DNA of 64,000 bases from Streptomyces sp. GESEQ-35 (lineage in GTDB: Bacteria; Actinomycetota; Actinomycetes; Streptomycetales; Streptomycetaceae): positions 62,001-126,000 of the forward strand of contig NZ_JAFFSX010000008.1 of the NCBI RefSeq assembly GCF_017948485.1, in the 5' to 3' direction. The stretch's first letter is position 1, and every line of letters starts with the position of its first letter. The position numbers were made by a program, and so were the translations under genes. The notes under the pieces were generated by a model. That model ran no database searches. It was not told where the DNA came from and saw only the letters and a program-made list of their open reading frames with translations. Below are positions 42,696-52,000 of this stretch, in pieces.

Positions 42696-43738
42696 CGGAT
42701 CTCGCGCTGCGACGACCTGTCGGTCCGGGCACCAGGACGGTGTCCGGACCGCGTCGTCGTCGGATCGGCCTGGTCGTCGCGCTCGCGGTGCTCCTGGGGT
42801 TGGTGGTGGCGAGCATGATGATCGGTTCGACGGCCATCCCGCCCACCGTGGTGTGGGATGCCCTGTTCCACCCGTCGAACGACATCGATCAGTTCGCGAT
42901 CCGGGACTTCCGGCTGCCGCGCACCATCGTCGGACTGGTCGTGGGTACGGCGCTCGGGGTCTCGGGGGCATTGATCCAGGCGCTGACCCGCAATCCGCTG
43001 GCCGATCCGGGCATCCTCGGAGTGAACGCGGGCGCCTCCTTCGCGGTGACGGTCGCCGTGGGGGTGCTCGGAGTCCGCGACATTCAGAGCTACATGTGGT
43101 TCGCCTTTGCCGGAGCGCTGATCGTCACACTCGTGGTGCTCGCCCTCGGGTCGACCCGACGCGGCCAATCGCCGGTGACGACGGTTCTTGCCGGGGTCTG
43201 CGTCGGCCTGGTGCTCAATGGTGCTGGTTCGGCGCTCGAGCTGACCAACCCGGACGCCTTCGACGAGATGCGATCCTGGAACGCCGGTTCGATCGTGAGC
43301 CGCCCGCTCGACCTGCTGTGGCCGACCCTGCCGTTCTTCGCGATCGCGCTCATCCTGACCTTCGCGGTGTCAGGCTCGCTCAACGCGATGGCTCTCGGTG
43401 ACGAGCTGGCCGTCGCCCAAGGCGTCCGGTTGGTGCGCACCCGGATCCTCGCGATCATCGCGCTGACCCTGCTCGCCGGCGGCGCCACCGCGATCGCCGG
43501 GCCGATCGGCTTCGTCGGACTGATGGTCCCGCACGTCGCGCGCTGGATCGTCGGCCCGGACCAGCGCTGGATCTTCGCCTACAGCGTGCTGCTGGCCCCG
43601 ATCCTGCTCCTGGCCTCCGACATTCTCGGGCGGGTCGTGATGCGGCCCGGCGAGATCCCCGTGGGCATCGTCACCGCCTTCGTCGGCGCCCCCGTGCTCA
43701 TCGCGCTGGTGCGGCAGAAGAAAGCGAGCGGGCTATGA
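42692..43738 (+). CDS. FecCD-family siderophore permease 1
   Basis: This 348-residue FecCD-type permease starts at GTG 42692, overlapping the upstream TGA. It has about nine to ten transmembrane segments and the family motifs FRLPRTIVGLVVGTALGVSGALIQALTRNPLADPGILGVNAGAS and AGPIGFVGLMVPHVARWIVGPDQRW, with the GEIPVGIVTAFVGAPVL end. It forms a heterodimeric iron-siderophore import channel with the next gene product. Confidence 0.95.
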   Translation: MTDLALRRPVGPGTRTVSGPRRRRIGLVVALAVLLGLVVASMMIGSTAIPPTVVWDALFHPSNDIDQFAIRDFRLPRTIVGLVVGTALGVSGALIQALTRNPLADPGILGVNAGASFAVTVAVGVLGVRDIQSYMWFAFAGALIVTLVVLALGSTRRGQSPVTTVLAGVCVGLVLNGAGSALELTNPDAFDEMRSWNAGSIVSRPLDLLWPTLPFFAIALILTFAVSGSLNAMALGDELAVAQGVRLVRTRILAIIALTLLAGGATAIAGPIGFVGLMVPHVARWIVGPDQRWIFAYSVLLAPILLLASDILGRVVMRPGEIPVGIVTAFVGAPVLIALVRQKKASGL

Positions 43739-44844
43739 GCGCGCGCAGCGGACTCGATCCGCATGCTGGTTCCTCCCGGACTGCCTGGTCACCGGGGACG
43801 CGCCGGGTGGACTTCGGGCGGCGGGTGCTGGTGCTGCGGCGCCGGAGGGTCGCGGTCCGGCTCGACTGGCGCTCGGTCATCGTCTGCTCGGTCCTCGCGC
43901 TGGCGGTCGCTTGCATGGCCGTGCTCGCGCTGATGACCGGCTCGTACCAGCTCAGTCCAGGCGAGGTGATCTCCGCGCTGACCGGTGGGACGACCGGGCT
44001 CGTCCACGACATCGTGGTCGAGTGGCGGCTGCCCCGCGTCGCCGCGGCGCTGGTGTTCGGCGCCGCGCTGGGGGTGAGCGGCGCGGTCTTCCAGTCGACG
44101 CTGCGCAATCCGCTCGCCGACCCCGGCATCATCGGGTTCGCCGACGGCTCCTACACCGGGGCGCTGATCGTGATCCTCCTCGTCAACGGAACCTACTGGC
44201 AGTTGGTCGGCGGAGCCCTGATCGGCGGAATCGCGACGGCCCTCGCCGTGTACCTGCTCGCCTACCGGCGAGGTGTGCAGGGGTTCCGCCTGATCATCGT
44301 GGGCCTCGGCATCTCGGCGATGCTCGGCTCGCTCAACGTCTGGCTGATCCTCAAAGCCGAGCTGGACCAGGCGATGGCCGCCGCGGCATGGCGGGCCGGG
44401 TCGCTCAACGGCGTCTCCACGGGCCAGGTCTTCTTCGGCGGCGCCTGCATCGCCGTGCTCCTGCTGCTGGCGGCGATGTCGAGCCGGCAGATGCGGCAAC
44501 TGGAACTGGGTGACGATGCGGCCGCGGCCCAGGGAGTGCGGGTCTCGGCAACTCGTCTCGGGCTGATCGTGTTGGGGGTGGCGTTGACCGCGACGGTCAC
44601 GGCCGCGTCGGGCCCGATCGCGTTCATCTCGCTGGTCGCGCCACAGATCGCACGCCGGTTGACCCGCAGCGCGGGGATCACCCTCGCTCCCGCCGCCCTG
44701 GTCGGCGCGCTGCTCTGTCTGACGGCGGACTACCTTGCCCAGCACGTCGCCCCAACCCCGTTGCCGGTCGGCATCATCACCGTCATGCTCGGCGGTGGGT
44801 ACCTCGGCTGGCTGCTGATCACCGAGGCCAGGAGACACCTTTGA
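43735..44844 (+). CDS. FecCD-family siderophore permease 2
   Basis: This 369-residue FecCD permease has a longer charged N-terminus (about 45 residues) than its partner. Signature stretches are WRLPRVAAALVFGAALGVSGAVFQSTLRNPLADPGIIGFADGS and ASGPIAFISLVAPQIARRLTRSAGITL. The ATG at 43735 overlaps the preceding stop (ATGA). A later start would shorten the tail without loss of helices. It pairs with permease 1. Confidence 0.95.
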   Translation: MSARSGLDPHAGSSRTAWSPGTRRVDFGRRVLVLRRRRVAVRLDWRSVIVCSVLALAVACMAVLALMTGSYQLSPGEVISALTGGTTGLVHDIVVEWRLPRVAAALVFGAALGVSGAVFQSTLRNPLADPGIIGFADGSYTGALIVILLVNGTYWQLVGGALIGGIATALAVYLLAYRRGVQGFRLIIVGLGISAMLGSLNVWLILKAELDQAMAAAAWRAGSLNGVSTGQVFFGGACIAVLLLLAAMSSRQMRQLELGDDAAAAQGVRVSATRLGLIVLGVALTATVTAASGPIAFISLVAPQIARRLTRSAGITLAPAALVGALLCLTADYLAQHVAPTPLPVGIITVMLGGGYLGWLLITEARRHL

Positions 44845-45731
44845 GCACCCACACCAGCGCCGTCAACGGTCGTCTTACGGCAGAGGGAGACGCACCCGCT
44901 TCCACTCCGCACCCGAGCGGCTCACGACTCCACGTGGAATCGGCGACGATCGGCTACGACAAACGCGTCATCTCCCGAGAACTGTCAGTGGCGATCCCCG
45001 ACGAGTCGTTCACCGTGATCGTGGGTCCGAACGCGTGCGGCAAGTCCACCCTGCTACGCGGCCTGTCCCGGCTGTTGAAACCGTCGGCCGGGCAGGTCGT
45101 TCTCGACGGCGCCGACATCAACTCCTTCAAGACCAAGGAGGTGGCACGGCGGGTCGGACTGCTACCGCAGACCTCCCTCGCCCCCGAGGGCATCACCGTG
45201 GGCGATCTGGTGGCCAGGGGCCGGTATCCGCATCAGGGGTTCACCCGGCAGTGGACCGAGGCCGACGAGCAGGCCGTACTGCGGGCGATGGACCAAACCG
45301 CGGTCACCGACCTGTCCGGCCGCCTGGTGGACGAGTTGTCGGGTGGTCAGCGCCAGCGGGTGTGGGTGGCCATGGCACTCGCGCAGCACACGAGCATCAT
45401 GCTGCTCGACGAGCCGACCACCTTCCTCGACATCACCCATCAGATCGAGCTGATGGAACTGTTCACCGACCTGCACCACGTCGGCCACACCCTGGTCGCC
45501 GTGCTGCACGACCTGAACCATGCCGCCCGCTATGCCACCCACCTGATCGCCATGAAAGACGGCCATGTCGTCGCCGAAGGCCCGCCGGCTGAGATCGTGA
45601 CCGCCGACCTCGTGCACGAGGTCTTCGGACTCCGCTGCCTCGTCGTACCCGATCCGGTCGCCGGTACCCCGTCAGTCGTGCCCTTGGGCCGTGAACGCCC
45701 ACCAGCGGCACCCACAACCGAAACGACCTGA
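44841..45731 (+). CDS. Siderophore ABC transporter ATPase, FecE type
   Basis: This 296-residue ATPase has Walker A GPNACGKST, the Q-loop LLPQTSLAPEG, signature DELSGGQRQRVWVAMALAQ, Walker B IMLLDEPTTFLD and an H-loop in AVLHDLNHA. The start is TTG 44841, overlapping the upstream TGA, so all four importer genes are coupled. It powers ferric-siderophore uptake. A decayed copy of its signature region lies at 60018-60119, indicating a second, lost importer ATPase. Confidence 0.95.
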   Translation: MSTHTSAVNGRLTAEGDAPASTPHPSGSRLHVESATIGYDKRVISRELSVAIPDESFTVIVGPNACGKSTLLRGLSRLLKPSAGQVVLDGADINSFKTKEVARRVGLLPQTSLAPEGITVGDLVARGRYPHQGFTRQWTEADEQAVLRAMDQTAVTDLSGRLVDELSGGQRQRVWVAMALAQHTSIMLLDEPTTFLDITHQIELMELFTDLHHVGHTLVAVLHDLNHAARYATHLIAMKDGHVVAEGPPAEIVTADLVHEVFGLRCLVVPDPVAGTPSVVPLGRERPPAAPTTETT

Positions 45732-45801
45732 CCACTCACACCGTGCCCCGCGTTTCCCGGACAGCGCTTCGACAGTGCTGGGGTGGGCGGCACCACGTTG
45801 T

Positions 45802-45820
45802 GAAGGTTAGCCTAACCTTC
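45802..45820. promoter_or_regulatory. Iron box upstream of NRPS 1
   Basis: GAAGGTTAGCCTAACCTTC is a perfect 19-bp palindrome matching the DmdR/IdeR core. It lies 53 bp upstream of the NRPS start and belongs to the block duplicated at 60236. Confidence 0.85.
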
Positions 45821-48800
45821 ATTAAGGTTGCAGTGATCCTTGCCCCGGTCGGCTCGACCTGGTCTCAAGAGAAGTGGGTGTGCTTCCGTTGACGACTTTC
45901 GATCGTGTGGAGTTGACTGCGAGCCAGCGGGGCAATTGGGTGGCACGGAAGCTTGCTCCCGAGTCCTCGGTATTTTGTGCGGGTCAGCTGATCTGGCTGA
46001 AGGGCCCGGTCGATCCGGCCCTGTTCGCGTCCTCGGTCAGTGTTGTTTTCGCAGAGACCGACGCGTTGCGGGTACGTTTCGGCGACGACGACGGTGTCCC
46101 TTTTCAATACGTCGACACCACCACGACACTCTCGACAGAGATCGTCGACGCCGGCCACGGCGACGACCAGATCCGGGTACTGGCCCGCGGGCAACTCACC
46201 GCAGCACCAGCCACCGCCGCCGGGGAACCGACGACGAAGTCGACCCTTGTCCGTCGCGAGAACGGCACCTGGGCATGGATCCTGATCACCAACATCCTGC
46301 TCGTTGACGGCTACAGCATCTCTCTGTTCATCCGCCGCGTCGCCGAGGTCTACTCCGCACAGCAGGCCGGCGACCCGGTCCCGGACCGCTGGTTCGGCAC
46401 CCTGAAAAACATCACAAACACCAACAAGCACAACGATTCCAGCGCCGAAGTAGACGTCACGTACTGGAGCAGTGTCCTCGGGGTCGAGAACACCAGCCAG
46501 GTGGAGGACTTGTCGGGAGTCTTCGTATCCTCAAGCCAACCAGTTGTCGTCCCGATACCCGACGACACTTACTCGAAGGTTCAGCAGTTCGCCCGCACGG
46601 CACGGGTCTCCTGGACCGATTCCCTGATCGCGCTGTGGGGCGTCTATACCGCTCTGGTCGACGGTCGTGACTGCGTGGCGGTCCGGGTTCCTCTGATGAT
46701 GCGAGACGATCGCGAATCATTGAAAACACCGAGCGCGATCTCAAGGGCAATCCCGGTCGTCACCGAGATCAGCCCGTACGACACCTTCGAAAGTGTCCTC
46801 GATATCGTCGCAAACCAGCTGAAGACTTCCCGGCGTTACACGACTGTTGAAGATCATCAGATTGCCCGTCTGTGGCCAGGCGGCCAGGCTTCGTATCTCG
46901 CGCTCCCGACGATCAACATCAGACTCTTCGAATCGATGCCGCGCCTGGGCGACATCGACGCGATCCCTGAAACAATCAGCACCGGCCCCGTCGGATCACT
47001 CGACCTCGCGATCTACCGCCACCCCGACACCGGAATCCGGCTAGAACTGTCCACAGGCTCCACCACCGGCAACCCACTCCGGCACGCCGAACAATTCAGC
47101 CGTTTCCTCAACACCGCCCTCCACGGTTCCCCCACCCAGACCCTGCACCAACTGAGCACCGGATTCACACCCGATGGTGATGGTCCGGACTCGACGTGGG
47201 CACGAGGCGAGACGCTCGATGTTGCGCCCGCGACAGTGGACGCACTGGTGCGCCACCGGGTCGCGGCCGATCCGGACGCGGTCGCGGTCGTCACCGACAA
47301 CGGCACCGAACTCACCTACAGCCAGTTCGATGCACGGGTCAACGCTCTCACTCACCTCCTGATCGATGAGGGCGTGCGGGTCGGGGACCGGGCCGCGATC
47401 GCCATGACGCGCTCAGTGGACCTGGTCGTGGCGCTTACCGCAGTAATGCGCGCGGGAGCGGCCTACGTGCCAATCGATCCGGGATACCCCACAGAACGCA
47501 TCAAACACATCCTCGACAACGCCGCACCCAGCGTCGTGATCACCGACCAACACACCGCCGAAACACACAAAAAGGCACTGGGCGAACATCCCGCACCACT
47601 ACTCCGCATCGATGACCGCGACATACAGCAGCACCTGGCCACCGGCCAGAAAGCCGCCCCTGCTCTGACGCGGCCGCTGAACGACCTCGACGCTGCCGTG
47701 GTGATCTTCACATCGGGAACGACAGGCAACCCGAAAGGCGTCGCCGTTTCGCACCGTGGCCTGGTGAACCGCCTCGCATGGGGTCACCAGGTACTGGACT
47801 ACAAACCAGACGATGTGGCGCTCTCGAAAAGTGGTGTCGGTTTTGTCGATGCCGTGACCGAGCTGTTCGGGCCGATGATCGCCGGTGCCCGAATCGTGGT
47901 CGTGCCCGCAGAAACCGCGCAAGATCCAGCCGGCCTGCTCGACACAATCGTCCGACACCGCGTCACACATCTGCTGACCGTGCCCAGCCTGGCCGACGTC
48001 CTCGTCCGCCACGACGACGCACCCACAGCGCTGACCACGATCCGGTCCTGGATTTCCTCCGGTGAAGCACTCACCCCGGGCACCGCGACCACCATGCGCA
48101 CGACCGCACCACAAGCAATACTGCACAACTTCTACGGTTCAACCGAGGTTACCGGCGATGGCACAGCAGCCATCATCACCGACAACACCCCGATCGGTGC
48201 ACCGGTCGCGAACACGACAGCGCACGTTCTTGACGCGTGGCTGCGCCCGGTGCCGGTCGGTGTGGCAGGTGAGCTCTACCTGGGTGGAGTGCAACTCGCC
48301 GACGGATACGTCGCACGCCCGGGCCTCACCGCTGACCGATTCGTGGCTGATCCGTTCAGTGACAACGGCGCGCGGCTGTATCGCACCGGCGATGTCGTGC
48401 GATCGAACTCCCAGGGACAGTTGGAGTACCTCGGCCGCAGCGACGATCAGGTGAAAATACGCGGATACCGGATCGAACCCGGCGAAATCCGCGCCGTCCT
48501 CGAACAACACCCAGCAGTGTCAGGCGTCGCCATCACCGCCTTGGACCATCCCGCCGGCGGAAAATACCTCGCCGCATACATCACCACGACCAGCACCACG
48601 GATGCAGTGCGGTTCGACGCACTCCGTGAGCACCTGGCACGATCGCTGCCGGACTACATGGTCCCCGCAACGTTCACACGCCTGGACCGATTCCCGGTCA
48701 CCGCCAACGGGAAGCTCGATCGCCACGCATTGCCGCAACCAGACCTCGGTGCGGGTGCAGCCGATGGCCGGCCACCGCAAACCGCCACCGAGATCGCCCT

Positions 48801-49094
48801 CGCCGGCATCTTCCGCGATGTGCTACACCTCGACAACAACACCGATCTCGGCGTGGGCAGCGACTTCTTCCGCATTGGCGGACACTCACTGCTCGCCACA
48901 CGAGTCGTCGCACGCGCCAACGCACTGCTCGGCACCGCACTCACGTTGCGGGATGTCTTCGACCACCCCCGCATCAGCGAACTCGCCCGAATCGCCGACA
49001 CCACCACCGCTACCACCGAGACGTCCAGCACACGAATCGGCGACCTACCACGCCCAGCCGTCCTACCAGTCTCATACGGACAGCAAGCACTTTG
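45803..49094 (+). repeat. Near-identical duplication, copy 1
   Basis: From the iron box to the start of the second condensation domain this DNA is collinear with 60236-63548. Identity is very high in long blocks: about 290 bp from 47881 differ at only about four positions. Net length differs by 21 bp, in the condensation-domain linker and near the A5 region. The duplicated unit comprises the promoter, condensation-like, adenylation and carrier domains of an NRPS. Confidence 0.85.
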
Positions 49095-52000
49095 GCTGAT
49101 TGGTCAGTTGGGTGGGCCGGGTGGGCGGTATGTGGTGCCGGTGGTGCTGCGTTTGGGCGGCGATCTGGATCCTGATGTTCTGATCATGGCGGTACGGGAT
49201 GTGGTGTCTCGTCACGAGGCGCTGCGCACGCTCTTGGTGGAGAAAGACGGCACGCTACGTCAGGTCGTCATTCCAGCGAACGAAGCGGCCGACAGGCTCT
49301 CTCTGCTCGTTGAGGATGTCACGGGTGTGGATGCTGCCGGCGTGGATGCGCGGGTGGGCGCGGTGGTGCAGGCCGGGTTTGATCTCGCGGCCGACATCCC
49401 GATCCGTGTCGCGCTGCTACGCGCCGGCGCTGACGACTGGGTGTTCGTTGTCGCGGTACATCACCACGCAGTGGATGAATGGTCGTTCCCGTCGCTGCTG
49501 AGCGACCTGTCGACCGCTTATCAGGCGCGGGCCGCAGGGCAGGAGCCGGTATGGACGCCGTTGCGGGCCCAGTACGCGGACTACGCGATCTGGCAACGCG
49601 ACGTCCTGGGTGAGGCGTCGGATTCGCGTTCACTGCTTTCCCAGCATCTTGCCTATTGGCGTGACGTCCTCGCGGATGCGCCCGAGGAGTCCACGATCAC
49701 GCTGGACCGGACCCGACCGGTGGCACCGACCCACCGCGGTGCGGATCTGCGGTTCACCATCGATCCACAGGTCGTGACCGGCCTGCGTCAGGTCGCGGAT
49801 GAGCAGGGCGTGAGCATGTTCATGACGCTCCAGTCTGCGACCGCGTTGACCGTTTCGGCGCTGGGCGCCGGTGCGGATGTGGTGATCGGTTCACCGGTCG
49901 GTGGACGCACCGAGGACGGCCTGGAAGACCTGGTCGGATACTTCGTGAACACACTGCCGATCCGCCATCGGTTCGACGCCGGTGACTCGATCACCGACGT
50001 TCTGCAGAACACCAGACGAACGGTACTCGGCGGGTTCGAGCACCAGGCCGCACCCTTCGAAGAAATCACCCGTGCGCTGGGCACCGAGCGATCCGTTGGC
50101 CGTAACCCTCTCTTCCAGATCATGCTCACCCACCGCGTCGCTGACAGCCGCCGCGCGAATGGCCTGCACATCGGGAATGTCACGACGACACCGAGTCCCG
50201 CGGCGGTAGGCGCGGTCAAGACCGATCTCGACCTTGACATCTTCGATTCGCTCAACGATCTGAAGGGGAAACTCTCTTACGCGACCGATCTGTTCGATGG
50301 TGCTACTGCTGAGCGGTTTGTCGCCGTCTTCAAGTCGGTGCTGGAGACGATCGCTGCCGGTCCAGAGGCGCGGGTCGGTGACATGGACCTGTTGCCCGCA
50401 CCGGAGTCGCGACAACTCGATGCGTGGTCGTGTGGTGAGACGCTCGATGTTCCCGGGGCGACTCTTGACGAGTTGGTGCGCCGGCAGGTCGCGGCGAGCC
50501 CGGACGTGGTCGCGGTCATCGCTGACGACAGCACTGAACTCACCTATGGCGACCTTGATGCGCGGATCAACGCTCTCGCCCACCTCCTCGTCGAGGAGGG
50601 CGTGCGGGTCGGGGATCGGGTCGCGGTCGCACTGCCGCGCTCGGCCGATCTGGTGGTCGCTCTGGCCGCGGTGATCCGTGCCGGGGCGGCGTATGTGCCG
50701 ATCGACCCCGACTACCCCGCCGAACGCGTCAAGCACATTCTTGCGGACGCCGAACCACGTGCGGTGATCACAGACCGGCACACCGCCGGTGTTCATCATC
50801 ATGTGCTCACCGATCATCCTGTGCGCAACCTGTTCATCGACGACGAATTGGTGCGGCAACACCTCGATGCCGGCGTGATCGACCCACCGCAGGTATCGCG
50901 TCCGCTGCTCCCGGCGGATGCCGCGTACGTGATCTTCACTTCCGGCACCACCGGACGCCCCAAAGGCGTTCAGATCACCCACCGAGCAATAGTCAACCGA
51001 CTGTTGTGGATGCGTGATCTCTACCGGATCGGTGCGCCGGATCGGGTGCTGTTGAAGACCCCGTTCACGTTCGACGTGTCGGTGTGGGAGTTCTTCCTGC
51101 CGCTGGTCACCGGCGCAGTGGTGATCGTGGCGCAGGAGGGCGGACACAAGGATCCACAATATCTGCTCGAAGTGATTGATCGTCGCGCGGTGACGATCAC
51201 TCATTTTGTGCCGTCGATGCTGCAGGCATTCCTCACCTCGGACGCGGACCGGACGTCGGTGGATTCGGTACGACGAGTGTTCTGCTCCGGCGAGGCATTG
51301 CCCGTGTCTCCCGCCGCCGGTGCCGTTGCGCTGTTCGAGAACGCGCACTTGCACAACCTCTACGGGCCGACGGAGGCGGCCGTGGATGTGACCGCTCACC
51401 CGGTGGTTCAGGCCGAGCTCGTCGATGCGGTGGGGGTGCCGATCGGTGTTCCGGTGGCGAATACGACGGCGCGTGTTCTTGACACGTGGTTGCGTCCGGT
51501 GCCGGTCGGTGTGGCAGGTGAGCTCTACCTGGGCGGGGTACAACTCGCGGATGGATATGTGGCTCGCGCGGGCCTGACCGCTGACCGATTTGTGGCTGAT
51601 CCGTTCAGTGACCAGGGCGCACGGTTGTATCGCACGGGCGATGTGGTGCGGTGGAACTCCCAAGGGCAGTTGGAATACCTCGGTCGCAGCGATGATCAGG
51701 TGAAAATACGCGGATACCGGATCGAACCCGGCGAAATCAGTGCCGTCCTCGAACAGCATCCAGGAGTGTCGGGTGCGGCGATCGCCACCTTGGATCACCC
51801 GGCCGGCGGAAAGTACCTCGCGGCATACGTGACCACGGCCAGTGCCACGACGGCCGAGGACGCGGTGCTGTTCGACGCGCTGCGCGAGCATCTCGCACAG
51901 TCGCTGCCGGACTACATGCTGCCCGCGACGTTCCTGCGCCTGGACCGATTCCCGGTCACGGCGAACGGGAAACTGGATCGCCGCGCGTTGCCGCAACCGA

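Noticed and set aside
45865..46431. Minus-strand frames opposite the first NRPS domains, present at both duplicated copies
   Set aside because: They look conserved only because the NRPS DNA is duplicated. The sense protein explains them.
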